A stretch of 64,000 bases of DNA from Sipunculus nudus (lineage: Eukaryota; Annelida; Sipuncula; Golfingiida; Sipunculidae): the NCBI GenBank assembly GCA_026874595.1, contig CM049306.1, positions 86,379,142 to 86,443,141 on the forward strand, given 5' to 3'. The position numbers were made by a program, and so were the translations under genes. Under the pieces are notes generated by a model, which saw nothing but the letters and a program-made list of their open reading frames with translations, searched no databases and was not told the origin of the DNA. This document shows positions 1 through 13,448 of the stretch, piece by piece (the first letter of the stretch is position 1; each line of letters starts with the position of its first letter).

Positions 1-1513
1 TGAAGCGCCTCGGGTGGTTGTTTTGAAAAATCTAAACCGATATGCCATGCTCCGTCCAATTCTGAGCCTGTCAAGACAGCTATCTGCTTAACAAGGAGGG
101 AAACTACAGAGAGTGCCCCAGAGGAACCGAACTGGCAACCGCTTGAACTAACTCTGTCACAAATAAGACAAATGATAGAGGTCAGACTTCGGGGAGAGTA
201 TCAGACTTGGGCCTGCGAGGATGGCTTGGCAGATGGGTCGTTGTATAATTCTCAGGCAATTCTTATTCACCTCCGTTCAAAGCTGACTTTATCCTCTATT
301 TATCTAGCGACTCCATATCTCATAAAAATTCTGCAGGTTCCCAAGGAAATCCTTTTGATTCATAAAGAATCGCGGATTTTGCAGACGGCACAGGTTCGCG
401 TTAGATGCCACCGCTGACCCCTAATGGACCACCCTGTTTAAAAATGCTGCCGACAATATTGTTAATTATAGAGGGAAGACCTCCCATTTGTTGTCTTCTT
501 AAAATGGACTTTGTTAATTTAGTGTTATATGGCTTACATATTGGGCATTTTCCAATATTTTCACCGAAAGACATCCTTTTGGGGTAACTGAATAATAATT
601 TTAGTGAAAAAAATATATAGTGATAAAAAATGAAATCTTTCATTTAAAAAATGTTTTACTCTAATTTTCCCAAACCAATCAATGTTTCCTTTTTTATAAA
701 AGCACAATAAAATATGACTATGAATGATACCCGTTACTGCCTATAGTTTCAGAGAGCAACAATTACAATGGATTTTAATATATTTATGTGTTAACGGTAG
801 ATTTATCAACAGGAATGAATACCAGTAGATATGACGTGCAACACACGTAATTAGTAGATATATTTAATGTAAAATATAACTACAAAAATATTAATGTGAA
901 GCTGGTTACAAAATATTTATTACAAAAGCAGCCATGTTGAATTAAAATACCACTAAATGTTTTTTTTTTATTCCATTCCCTGTAATTAAGAATTGATTTC
1001 TCTGGCCTATATACAATTTATTGTTGAATGCAAATCAAATTTACGATATGTTAAACAAACAAAAATTTTTGTTTATTTAATTTATGTCATTATATGGGGT
1101 ATGAATGAAACAAGCCATGCATGAAATTTTCGGGAAGGATTTTGTCCTATTTATAATTTGAAAGGTTGGTTTTAGGGAGAAGATTTTGAGCGGCTGTCCT
1201 TATATCCGGTGGGGGAGCGAGGGCATCCGACAGTATTCATTACAATAGTCCCCCTTACACATTCTCAGCAGGTGAGGCAAATGACGGCTGTTAACTTTGA
1301 TTGCTTTTTTATATATATGTATGGGAAAGCTTGAAACCATGTTCCGCTAATTTGTTCAGATCATGACTTACATGATTTATATCTGTTAATCGTTTGTTTC
1401 AAACGCAAGAATGTATACTGGTCTGTACTTTGTTTATGTAAGACTGTCCTGTACAAATGTAAATGCAATACATAAAACGTAATACGCAGATTTGCTAGTG
1501 TCTGAATCCATGT
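1..1513. other. Unassigned AT-rich sequence
   Basis: Short ORFs of 60-81 codons with no recognisable domain. No RNA gene or clear repeat seen. The first ~400 bp are less AT-rich and could be a remnant of a repeat or exon; nothing further can be supported. Confidence 0.5.
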
Positions 1514-1612
1514 TTTCAGAAGTTAGTTAGCTGTGACGCTAAGAGTATATAAAGAATCTCTTTTTTTGCTTTCAGAAGTAAGTTAGCTGTGAGGCTAAGA
1601 GTATAGCAAGAG
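1514..1612 (+). repeat. ~57-bp tandem duplication next to LTR-like signals
   Basis: CAGAAGTTAGTTAGCTGTGA at 1517 is repeated as CAGAAGTAAGTTAGCTGTGA at 1573. The first copy contains TATATAAAG; AATAAATGGTTTCG follows at 1650. Confidence 0.65.
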
Positions 1613-1699
1613 TCTTACTGTTTCTGTATTCACTACTTTATATACTGAAATAAATGGTTTCGTTGTCATCTTTATTCAGTTTTATCTTGGGGCGCCCAT

Positions 1700-3358
1700 G
1701 TGTCCATCGATCGGCATTCTACTCATAATGCTTCAGTTTTATCACGTCTCCGCCTTTGCATCAGAAAATATTCACAGACAATTTAGAGTTTCAAAAAGCC
1801 TTTTCTTCTGAGTCAGAATCAGCGGCATTACTTGTATCATTCGCAAAATGTGATAGTTTAATTAAAAATTTACTATTCTAAACAGGTATTATTCCTGTAA
1901 CCCAATATAACATAGCACATAATTGTCCAGCTAATTGTACAGTTATACATAAGGATGCACAAAAAAGAATGGGCAATAATGGACATGTATGTGGAACATC
2001 TCTCTGTAAAATTCGCCTGGCGAGGGTAACATTTTCATTACACAGCTGCTTATTTCAGTGTGAAATACTTTCATCGTTTCTAAAATTGAATTTGATATTT
2101 TGATATTAACTTAATGTTTACAATATGTATAACTGTTCCGTGGTGTGAAGTTTCTTTCAAGGTATACCAGAATAAGAACAGTTGAGATTTAAGTAAGGTA
2201 GATAAACTTTTAACGTCCTCTATAATTCACATATTTTCAGCGGCATATCAGTCCGAAACGAGGCCAGTTTGGTCAGGGTGTACCAGGTGGTTCAAGGATG
2301 GTTTAATCTATATCACAGTGTTTTTGCTTTTACTTTGTAATAGATTGGGCAGGGTAAAATTAGACTCAATTGCTTATTTTTTTATTTTTTTCAATTAAAG
2401 TTAATAATTTACGTGCTTCATTTGAAATGAATATCTTATATGTCTTGCAAATTTGATGCTTCCTCAGAAATATAAAAGGGATGACGTTGAAACGTTCCGA
2501 GTTTTAAGTTTTTGCCCGGCTGACATTCTTTTTAAACTGGTTAGCATTCTCAAAGTTGGCGCGGTTTCTCCAATTGCCCTGATGATCAAAGTACTGAAAC
2601 TCTTTTCGCTAAACAGGTTCTTTTGGATTTTGGGACAAAATGGAGAAACAGGACTTTCTTTTAATGCCGGGCAGTATGATCACTGGTGTTAGTCTTGTCT
2701 TGTTCAGTATTGGAAATTCTCTAATTAACATAATCTCTGTGTTTATTGGACTCTATATAAAATTATCATTTCTAGAATTTTGTTTAAACGAGCTCTCAAT
2801 TATTCGAGGAAAATCATCCGGGGTTTTGTTTATAATTTCAAACAGCTTTTCGAGCTCATTCGCCAAATCTTACTTTTCCTTGCGATTTTATTTATTATTT
2901 TTTTTTTTTTAGAAATTTGTGATGGTATAACTTTTAGATTATCTGTATCGCACAAAACCTTTATCATCTTATTATGTATGTGCAAAATTGCCAATAGAAA
3001 CCCACTCTGGTGACCAGATTAATAAAATGTATATTTCCACATAAATACTTTAGTAAATACCAGTGAAGTGTTTCTTAATTATACATGAACATCCTTTGAT
3101 ATCAATATTCCTCATATGTACAGGAATCAGCCTTGCCCATAATGTACTGTCAATTCATATATTATATTAATATATTATTCTTTCTATTCTGGAAAGATTA
3201 TTTTTTATACATTTTTATTTGTCAATACTTTTTTAATTATTTAACTCTAATTCGCCTCCATTGATATATGCTGTTTCTTGTCTAATTCTGCAGGGTGCCA
3301 TTTCGTTTTGGGACTACGTGACAGGGTACGTAATAGCACTCGCTTAATTTCATGTTAA
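1700..3358. other. Unassigned AT-rich sequence
   Basis: Three overlapping plus-strand ORFs (2453-3013) of 77-90 codons are Phe/Ile/Leu-rich because the DNA is T-rich; none shows a domain or splice context. Confidence 0.5.
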
Positions 3359-3553
3359 TTTGTACCCTGGTGACACCCATGTTTGGGTCATATCACTAAC
3401 GAGCTTATAGGTGATACTCGGATGTGAGGCACAGCCTTCCCATTAAGGCTGCAGAACGCTTATCCTGAGTGCATGGGGGCCGGACGTGAAAATGTCACCG
3501 CCCACGACCTCCCGGCTAGTTCTGTACTCTAGCCCTGGGCCACAGAAACCGGT
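3359..3553 (-). mobile_element. tRNA-derived SINE, copy 1
   Basis: On the minus strand: a tRNA-like head (GTGGCCCAGGGCTAGAGTA, then AGCCGGGAGGTCGTGGG) and a body with GCGTTCTGCAGCCTTAATGG and ATATGACCCAAACATGGG. The same head and body blocks occur in order at 41528-41775 and 56041-56235. The adjacent (TA)n may be its source-side tail or an unrelated microsatellite. Confidence 0.6.
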
Positions 3554-3575
3554 TTATACCAGATCCTGCTGAGAG

Positions 3576-3576
<1 letters not shown>

Positions 3577-3649
<73 letters not shown>
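3577..3649. repeat. (TA)n microsatellite
   Basis: Uninterrupted TA dinucleotides next to the SINE at 3359-3553. Confidence 0.95.
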
Positions 3650-3652
<3 letters not shown>

Positions 3653-3861
3653 CACTTAAAAAAAACCTAGATTCGCAATAATCCTGGGCCCGGGATCCAC
3701 TCTTAGGTAAGAGAAGACACCAATATGGTGTGGTATTAATGAAACGGATATTTTGATAAAAATAGTTTGATATAATTAACCTTTTTTAACTCGTCAGTCG
3801 AGAGCAGGTGGGAACCGACCCCTTCCTCATCCCACACAGCAGCAGATTTATTCTTATAATG

Positions 3862-5257
3862 TGGATTCAGAAATATCGTGTGTTTAAATTTCGTGGTTTT
3901 GACCTTTAACACGTTTCGTTAGGTTTAAACTTTCGTGGATTAATCGTTCCTGATTATGCATATTGTCAAAATTCATTTGCGAACAGACCTGAAAATAAGC
4001 CTAAATATTTGATTGTTCGGTAAAAATGCACTGAAAGTTTACAACTTTAAGATTCATTAAATCAAATGTCAGTTCCAAGCAGTCCCGTGCAAGTGATTTA
4101 AGCTCAATGACACATCAGTAAAAATATCGTTTAACTTATCTGAATCGTGGGTAAAAATATTAAGATAAATCTCGCTAGATTTCTCGGGGATAATTTTACC
4201 TGAGTCCATTAAGTGAAGTCATACATTACCAGGTTAATGAGAGCAAGTCCCGGTTCTCGAGATTGGTATGTCGTTCGTTCAGAAGAAACCCGGTTTCCAC
4301 TCCATTGGGAACCCTTGCACCACACTGGAAAGAGGACACCGTTAAACTGGGTCCCCGCTCAAAATTGTGCCCAGCTGACCGTGACTCGTCACTCAGCCCG
4401 GGGACTAACTAGATTAATTCTGCCACACGGTTTATCTCTTATTGTTTGGCCAGTAATTAACGGGATACGGCTATAGGGTGGTATTGCCTTGTTTATAGGG
4501 TGTAGTTATCTGTTGGTTCCCAACATCACACGGTACTTGCGCCGGAAACCATGTAGAGGGACCGTCACTCCGTCACTCGGCTGGATCAGCTGTGAGTCGG
4601 CTAAGCCTGTCATTACCGGCATCAAACATGATTAATAAAAAAAATATCAGTGTCTACTGTTGTTCATTCAATTAAAAAATGACATTAGGCCTTCTCAACA
4701 TTAGGCCTACTAGACAAACAATTAAATACGACGAGCAGTCAAAAATGACCTTTAAGTACAATGTTTAGCGGGATAATATGAGAGAGAGAAACAGAGAGAC
4801 AGAGAGAGACAGAGAGCGACAGAGACAGAGAGAGACAGAGAGAAAAAGAGAGAGAGAGTTAGTCCACACCCACCAGGGAAAGGTAGTGCAGACGCACTTT
4901 CAAACCGTCACTGGTACAAAGTTGTAAGTCCGACACTGCTAAAATCTTGCTGTTTTACTCAGCCCAAGGAAGAACTAAATATCTTTCCTAACAAAGTAAA
5001 AGTATTAAGTATTTTTTTTTAATTTATAGGCTATACATATCACGTCCTGTGCATTTTACTGACCAATAGCACTGATAGCATGGATGGTGACAGCGGGCAA
5101 TCACGATCTCATAACTCAATGTGCACACAGGGACGACGGACTTTAAACAAAAATTAGACTTTCAAACTTAATGATCGTTGGGTTTTCAATTTCGTGGATA
5201 AAAGTCACCCACGAATTCAACGAAAAAAATAATAAAAAGCGAACATTTCTGAATCCA
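3862..5257. mobile_element. Candidate TIR element, 1.4 kb
   Basis: A 13-bp perfect inverted repeat, TGGATTCAGAAAT at 3862 and ATTTCTGAATCCA at 5245. Both ends continue with related CACGAA/TTCGTGG words. No transposase found; the 87-codon ORF at 4213 is not recognised. A degenerate GA-rich tract lies inside. Confidence 0.5.
4778..4859. repeat. Imperfect (GA)n/GACA tract
   Basis: GAGAGAGA interrupted by GACAGAGA units. Confidence 0.85.
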
Positions 5258-5974
5258 TAGTATATCCTTTATATTCTATATTTATTATTCTCTGTCCATT
5301 TTGTTCTTTAAATCGATAAATTTTTAATGAAAAACCGTTTTTATGCAGGTTTCGAAAATGATGGGCGTTGTCCCTAAGAAACCAATTTTCTTTGGCATGA
5401 TAGGAACCTCAAACGTGCGTGTATCGGCGTCGGTTCGTTGACCTTGACCTACGCACCTCTAGTTTACTCAAGTTCGCATCATCATTTTTCGGCCTAAATT
5501 TAGATGTTGACCCAGAAACTATGTTATAGAAAAGAGTCTAAAACGCCACGATTTCACTCTTAGCTTAAACTGATATACCTTGTGAGTAATATAGTGATTT
5601 TAATCTATATAATTAACACGGAGTTGGGTTTTTTCTAGACCACGGTTTACCTGCTTCCGTTCTGATTTGACTCTCCAAAGTCGGCAGACGTATCGGTGGT
5701 GTGCTCTTCTTGCGCAAGTTTGTTTTATATTGCAGGATTATGCCCAATTAAGCTGAATAATTAATAAGTTTAATATTTCCCCGTTAGGTGCCCCTCTTTC
5801 TTTTGTGCTGCAAGGCCCTCCACGCATGTGACGCTTTATCAGGAGGCGCCTCGGGGATTTTCACTGCCCTGTTAAGACCGTGGCCAGAGCGCATGTCCTC
5901 CCCAAAAGCCATTTCCGTGCAATACGCGGACACGCGGGTCCACTTTAATCCCCATTGATCCCCCTTTTTCAATG

Positions 5975-7290
5975 TTACGCCTCTAAAGGAATTTTCTCTC
6001 TCAAAAGAAAGGAAAGGTTTTTAATCCAAAGACCACATGACTGCGCTTTCAATGCGAGGGCTTTTCAGTTTGGTCAACTGGGCACTGAGTCCAGTGATGT
6101 GACCACCGTTTGACAATTTTTTTTATGGGTTACAGGTATGTTGATTTTTATACATTCAAAAATATCTTTCCATGATAACCAGGGTGTCAAAAGTTCGGCC
6201 AAGTCATGTTAGTATGATTTTTTTTTAAAGAAGTCCCACAACTTAATTATCATTCGGGTTAGGCGGTGAGGGGGGTCTGGGGGTGGCGGGGGGAATGGGG
6301 GGATCACATATAATTGTTAAGATCCGTTGTCTGTAGGGACGGTGAAACATGAAAAAATATCACCAGTACATCTTTAAATTGATAACAAACTATAATCTGT
6401 AGTCAGGGCGTACAGACCTCCACCAGAATCTTCTTTAATATCAGTCATGTGTTCACGTGTATGCGTTTCATGTGTGAACACTGTCATGCTTCATTAACAC
6501 GAGTTCACCTTGCGATCGGCAGAACAAATCAACACGAACGGGTGGCTTCCGCACGGGGACAAAGGAATGGTCCTTTGTCATAATTGTTTATTAGTAAATA
6601 TATAATGTGGTGATTCTTATTTCTCAAAAATGAAATGGACTTTTGATATGTCTTTACCCTAACCCTCTACAAATGTTCAGCAAATGTTCAGCAAATGTTC
6701 AGGAGGCGACCTGTAGCCCACTGAACCCGATTTCCATTGTATCGCCTGTTAAGGAATTTCACTCTGTCAAAAGGAAGTATAGTCCACATGAATCTTTTAA
6801 TAGGGAGATCTTTTCCGTTGAGTAGACACAAAGAGCTGAGACCCTTAACACGATCACCGTTTATAGGTTTACAGGTATGTTGATGTTTATACATTCAGAA
6901 GTATCTTTCCATCATAACCATGGTTTTAATAGTTGGGCAGATATATGGGTTGTTTTCTTTTCAAAAGGAAGCCCGGAGGGGGGGGGGGGTTATTGCATCT
7001 AAGGGTCCTCAATCTCTTTGGGACTTTGGAACCCCCTCCACAATCTACTTATCAGTCGTTCGTTCATACGTGCACGTTTCATGTAAAACATTGGCATGGT
7101 TCGGAAACACAGGTTCACCAGGCGAGTGGCAGAACAACTGCATACGAATGGGCGGCTTCTACTTGGGGACAAAGGAATAGCCTCTTATAATTATTCCTTT
7201 GTGGAATTGTGATTTTGGCACTTAAGAAAAAATATATTATGGTGATTCCGATTATTTCCAAAAATGTAAGGGATTACAGATGCAGTTTTA
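5975..7290 (+). repeat. Diverged tandem duplication of ~0.7 kb
   Basis: Unit 1 (about 5975-6690) and unit 2 (about 6730-7290) share in order: AAGGAATTT...TCAAAAG, TTACAGGTATGTTGAT with TATACATTCA, ATCTTTCCAT, GGTTCACC/GAGTTCACC, GGGGACAAAGGAAT and TATGGTGATTC. Heavily diverged, no coding content seen. Confidence 0.6.
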
Positions 7291-8092
7291 CTCTACCCCT
7301 CAAAAAATTTTCAGCAAATTACATTTTGCGTTTATATGCTGAAAGACAATGCAACAAACCAAGGCTGAAGTGGTTTCTTTGCTAAATGCTTTCATCGAAA
7401 TATATCAACCTGCTTTCTTTTTTTTTATCTGGGAGAGTTGTCGATTTTACATCATACCTGCTTATCCCATGACAATTTACAGTACTTAAACCAAAAATTT
7501 AATCCTGTGGTAATAATATATTTCTGGGCCTATCTTTTTCACATTGGCAGCTATACGTTTCGCGTACAAGAGACTTCAACGACATATGCATATGTATACA
7601 AATAAAGCATGTGTCTGTTAACACGCCTTATACTTTACCCTCAACTGACTACACTGAATAAACATCGTATTTCACGATGTCGCCTGAGCTTCAACTAATA
7701 CCAAGCATTTTTCATATAATTTCATGGTCTTTCATATAATTTCATGGTAGAATGCTTCTTTATACAATCGTTATATCTTCGATATTTTCCAAGCAATGAA
7801 GCTGTCTGACCTATGTTGTTTATCGGGGGAAAAAACTTCTCACTTAAAAATTCGTGTATGAATAATTTTTCTTTCTATGCTGATATTTTAGGGGAGGGTG
7901 TTCCTGTAGAATTCTAGCAGAAGTAATCGTTGTATCATATATTAAGTGAAACACATGACAAAAGTTGGATCCTGCAAAACCTTAGGATTAAAATATGCGT
8001 CGTTTAGTTCCTATCAGTTCATTACAAAAATATGCATCAGAAAGAGCCGTGGGTTTTCCACGGGTGCAGCTAGTATATTATTATTATTTTTA

Positions 8093-8129
<37 letters not shown>

Positions 8130-8139
8130 GATTGTTATG

Positions 8140-8191
<52 letters not shown>

Positions 8192-11100
8192 CATGGGCGT
8201 TATAAAGTAACAACCTATAAACTGCAGTGCCAACCAGCAAAGATCTTTAAATGTCTGAAGCATTATTTTTCTACGTATTCAAAAAACAGTAGCGGATACT
8301 ATATTACTATCCCTTGAGAAAAATATATGTCGTCAACAAGACTTAAAAATTGTTTCACTGCATTAGTATTCGTGTTTTATATTTTTCAGTGCCTGGATGA
8401 CCAGTGCAATTTATTTAAAGTGCTATTTTATATGTAATCTGTTTCAGCTTTGAGGTAATACACCTAGAAAATCGTTTGCAGTAATGGTATATTTTATGTA
8501 ACATGAGCTGGCAGTCCTGTTAGAAATGTTACCACAGCATGATATGACATGTGGAAACTGCCCCAAAGATTGAACAAAATGAAAATAGCAATCCAAGGTA
8601 CAGACAGAATATTCGTTTTATAAAGAATGAAACGTTCCCTGCACAAATGACCGAAAACATTCATATTTAAAATTACTCTGACATTAAAGTCTAATAAGTA
8701 AAATCTGCGTATTTTCCAGAGGTGTGTTTTGAAAAGGGGACCGCAAGACATTTAAATTTCCGATAGGCAGGTGTTCTTCGTCTACACAAATTACAAGCCA
8801 TTAGTTCTCCATAACCTACTTATATGTCGATTAAGAGTGACTTAATAGGGAATTAGGTAATCCCGGCTGTTATATGTCAGGGACACGGCTTTTATATACC
8901 TTTTGACCGTACCATGTGTGTTTTGATGCAAGGTAAATTTACAAGTATTTTGTCCATATATGCATAAAGACATGCCTACCTTAATTGGGGTATGCCCCAT
9001 CCCCCTTCTGAAAACAAATTGAGCAATGCTGCGTCATTTTAAAAAAAATCGGGTTAAGATCGCAACTCACCTTAAGGACACAAATGAGATATGAACAGTC
9101 GTCTGCAATACTTGCTTTGGGGTCGTTGCACTATCAATCGCTGGGTGTCTTGCGAGCTGTCGCAGTCATTGCAGAGGGTCTTGCGAACCCAGAGGGGGGT
9201 GAACTCGACGCGTTCTCAAGCCTAACGATTGCATAAGGAACTCGTTACTCCTTCGTTACACTTTTTTTGCGTAACTCGAAACTTTCTTTATTTTCTTCTC
9301 GTTCGTAAATACCTGAAAATTATCGTTATTTTAACGGCTAAAATAACGAAACCGTGGCCAGGCGTCTCCAGATGGTTTCTCTCTACTTTTTCGACCGGGT
9401 TTCGCCAACCAAATACTTAATTTTCTCGGACCCTATGTAATCAGATTTTTTTTTACATTTCAGTGTTTTATAGTAGATTGTGTAACTGCTTTTATAATAG
9501 ATACTAGATATATTTATGTGGTCACAGAATGTATATCCTTTTCTCATTATATCATTTTTACCGACAAAACAATCATAACTCTTAGTATTTTGTAAAAATA
9601 TGTTCATCACAACTTAAGAAACATGTTTTCCCCAGTGTTTTACCAGTGTATTTTCTTCTCTGAGACCTTTCTTTTAAACATACTTCTATCTTAATATGGT
9701 TTACAACAAAGTATGAAATAATGGAACATTCAATTGACTTGCCTCTTTCAGTGAATACACGTGAAAATAGTAATAATTTAACATCTAGCCGTCTTTATTT
9801 TAACTTCGCTTACAATCACTACTGATATACTATAACCATACTTTTTGTTTTAACCGAGATTCGGCAATATAATGTAGTGTAATTCCTTAATAATGCTTAT
9901 TCCAATAAAATGTGGAAAATAAAATGTAATTGCAGGTTACCGAGTCTGAAACTTTTGTTGTAGCGGGACGTGTGTGGATTAGTCATTGAATTTGTCACTA
10001 GATGGCAGGACCTATACGATTGCCCTATAAAGTCTGAGGAGCTGTTATAAAGTAATCGTAAAACATCTGGGCAGGTCTCTGTACAATACTTTCACAGCCA
10101 AATTCAGCCAAGTGAAATATAAACATTATCTGTATAAGATTATTGATCCCAGATATATCATTTGGTTAACAAAAACAAATATTCCAATATTTATCACGTG
10201 TAAGTACATATTACTCCATAAGTATTCATTTTATAGTGTAAAGTTTGATTTTACCAAGAGCATCTTTTATTTTGATAGGTCCATGAAATCATATTTTTTT
10301 TCATTTCAAATCATTCACATATTTAAACTAAGCCGATATTACTTAATTACAAATGTTACCTCTTGTTATAACCCTAGTCCTAATACCTTGAGGTCGGACA
10401 TCTAAGTCTACAGCTTGCACGAAACGTGTCCGTTTCCTTAATTCAAATCCAGTTTATGAACTTTGTTTCATTAATTTACGCTCAGTCTATTACAATTTTA
10501 TGGACAATTTACAACTGACGATGTGATATAACTGAAATCCATATATTATTTTCGTTAAGGCAATTTTAACTGTCTAATAAAAAAACTAATTCCATCCTCA
10601 GTAAAACTGACCTGTTCTGGATAAATTAACTGTAAAATTATTGTAATATTTTGAATTTTTAGTACAATTGGAATACTCCTAATCCTGACATGCGACCTGT
10701 GACATCTTGGTTTTAGTGTTCACAAAATGGCAACCTGCATGAGCCGTATCGAGGACCTGGGAGAAAAAAACCTGTCAGCCCGTCAGGGTCTCGATAAGGG
10801 AACGGAAACAGGACACGAAAAACCTCTGGTGGCATCGCCAGGCGGGAATGTATCTTCGTAGGAAGTTTGGTGGCAAGTAGAAGTTTATCGGTAGAGTTTC
10901 ATGCGCAATACCGCTTTGCTTACCACTCCCAAATCCTGAAATCAATAGATTACTTTCGTAATATATTTCCAAATAAATCTCTGACCTTTTATTACTGCAT
11001 CTACAGTATATCTGCCAATTTCATACTACTTTCTGATCCATTGCTTGGATTTTCTTTTTCTAAACTTAGGTTTCAATCAGTTCAAATAAAATGGTTTTTT

Positions 11101-11457
11101 TTTTGGCCGGGTTTGGATATAAATTATCTTTAGGGCCCATAAGTACTAAAGGAAATATATTATTCTCCAAACCAGTTTCAAATATAAACGTCACTTACCT
11201 CGATATATTCTCCTGAATGAGATTTTCGAGATATTTTTAAACCCAAACCCGAATACAGAAAGGTTTTAAATATTTTTTCCGTTCTTTTTACATTATCCAC
11301 CGCTCAACAAATTTCATTTACTAAAGCTGAAGAGCTCCGTCATTCTGGTCTAGCTTCCGTCAACTTACAACACAGGTGCTGTCATGTATATCAATTAAAA
11401 CGAAAAAGTTTACCACTCCGATAACCAATTCTTATTCACAATGATGTGTTTCCTCTA
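7291..11457. other. Unassigned intergenic sequence with a TTA microsatellite
   Basis: Apart from the TTA tract (8077-8190) and a small duplicated TTTCATATAATTTCATGG at 7715-7747, no gene or repeat family is recognised. ORFs of 61-97 codons lack domains. Confidence 0.5.
8077..8190. repeat. (TTA)n microsatellite
   Basis: TTA units with a few interruptions (TTG, ATG). Confidence 0.93.
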
Positions 11458-11477
11458 ATATTGTTATTATTATTACA

Positions 11478-11516
<39 letters not shown>

Positions 11517-11556
11517 ATTATAATTATTATTGTTTTTATTATAATTATTAATATTA
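11458..11556. repeat. Imperfect (TTA)n microsatellite
   Basis: TTA/ATT units interrupted by ACATTATAA and TTTTTATTA; just 5' of the pearl-like element. Confidence 0.85.
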
Positions 11557-11760
11557 CTAGATGTGGTAGGACAATGGTCTCCGCGTTTCCGCTAGTGCTT
11601 GACTAGTTTACATATGGGTGAAAAATTAAGATAAATTTGAAAAATATGACAAACAGAAACAGGTATTTATCAATATGCATGAGGGAAAAAAATCCTACTT
11701 GATCAAATGATATTAAAGAAGATATGTCTGAAAAAAAGTGTGCAATAAAAAATCGCCGAA

Positions 11761-12445
11761 TGTATTCTGTAAGCCATATTTTATTTTGAGCAAGTCTGTA
11801 ATTCAATAGGTCTGGATCCCTCATAGGCACCTAATGATCCCTGTGAAATTGTGAAAGCTGCAGATTAGGGTTTTTGTTGAGTTATTGCATGCGAAAGAAA
11901 ATCAGTGATCGGGCTGTGGCGGCCATATTGGAATTCCAACAGGTCTGTAATGCAATAGGTCTGGAGCCCACATAGAAACCAACCATCCCTGTAAAGTCGG
12001 GAATGCTGAAGTATGTTTTTGTTCAGTTATCACGCGCGAAAGAAAAATCAGCGATTGGGCTGTGGCGGCCATATTGGAATTCCGACAAGTCTGTAATTCG
12101 ATAGGTCTGGAGCCATCATATGTATCAATCATCCCTGTGAATCTGGGAAAGCTGCAGTATGTTTTTGTTGAGTTATTGCGTGCGAAAGAAAATCAGCGAT
12201 TGGGCTGTGGCGGCCAAATTGGAATTCTGACAAGTCTGTAATTCAATAGGTCTGGAGCCCTCATAGGTACCAATCAACTTGTGAATTTGGGAAAGCTGCA
12301 GTATGTTGTTGTTGAGTCATCGCGCGCAAAGAAAGTGTCACTGACGGAAGGACGGAAGTACGGAAGGACGGATGGACTGAAGAACGGACGGACGGAAGGA
12401 CGGACTGACATGGTGTTCACTATAAGGCACCGCTTGTCAAGCGGG
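11761..12445 (+). mobile_element. Pearl-like element with ~146-bp monomers, ACGG microsatellite and 3' hairpin
   Basis: Four monomers share GTCTGTAATTCAATAGGTCT at about 11793, 11940, 12088 and 12233 (spacing 145-147 bp), with GGCTGTGGCGGCCATATTGG between them. They are followed by an ACGG/ACGGA array (12333-12408) and the hairpin CCGCTTGTCAAGCGG (12430-12444). The order core monomers, ACGG microsatellite, terminal hairpin is the published build of bivalve pearl elements. The 5' boundary is uncertain. Confidence 0.7.
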
Positions 12446-12984
12446 GGCCTTAATTATCATTATAATAATATTAATAACTATTATTATTATTATATTTGAT
12501 TTAGATTTTTTAACAAATTGTACTAAATGTACATAGCTGTAAAAAACATTTAGTTAATCCATTTTGTAAAATTCATGAGCGTCCAGAAGGAATAAAAGAG
12601 TATTTGAGTCATGCCCTTCGTCTAAATTTTTCTGTTTGTATCATAATTCTAGCATTTGTTTATCTCTGTATAGTACTTTGTTGTATGTATGTAACTGTTG
12701 CAGCAAACTGGGCGTTGATCGATTTCAATGTTGAACTTTAGTTCATTTAGCCCTGCCAGATGGCGCCATAACAGGTAACGCTTCTCCTGCAGAAGCCACG
12801 TTTCAATTTTAAAATAAAAGTAAAAATGTTACATAGCCCCTGCAAATGCAACGTGAAAACCAAAATTTAGTATGTGTATTGTGACATTGGTCTTATATTT
12901 CATTCATTAAGTGTTTGCAAAAACATGTTTTCATGTGTTCTCTTGTTTTACACGAGTTACTATAGCTGTTATAAGTAGCCGTTT

Positions 12985-13448
12985 TTAAAGGGACCAAATC
13001 ACCTATCTGACCTTTATAAACTAAAGGTCATATCTTGAAGCTTTCATAAGTAGGCCAGAAAAAGTAGGCCAGAAAACGTGGATAACACGGCACACAGGCT
13101 GCATGTTTTGTTTATATCAATAATATGTGGGGGATCGCTAAAATAAAACAAATTCAATAAGGGCATCTGGCAGCAAGTCAGATAAGCCAGAGCTTTGCAA
13201 ATGACGTTTTGCAACAAACGACCTTTCTACCTCCGCATATTTGCCACCTACCACCTTAGGTTACAAGTTTTTCTCGTTTTTCTACATTGCTGTGTTTAAA
13301 AACAAGTTGTTAATAAACAAGTTCATACATCCTTCAAAAAGGCCTTAAAAGAACTTTTCACAACCGAAATTACCCTTAGATCGTAAATATATACACAGAG
13401 GAAATCAAATTAATTCTTTTTCAAAAGGCAGGTGAATGGGCACCTTAA
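12985..13448 (+). mobile_element. TTAA-flanked MITE, copy 1
   Basis: Begins TTAAAGGGACCAAATCACCT and ends AGGTGAATGGGCACCTTAA, giving ~20-bp imperfect terminal inverted repeats bounded by TTAA. About 460 bp with no ORF of note. TTAA boundaries suggest a piggyBac-type source. Confidence 0.7.
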
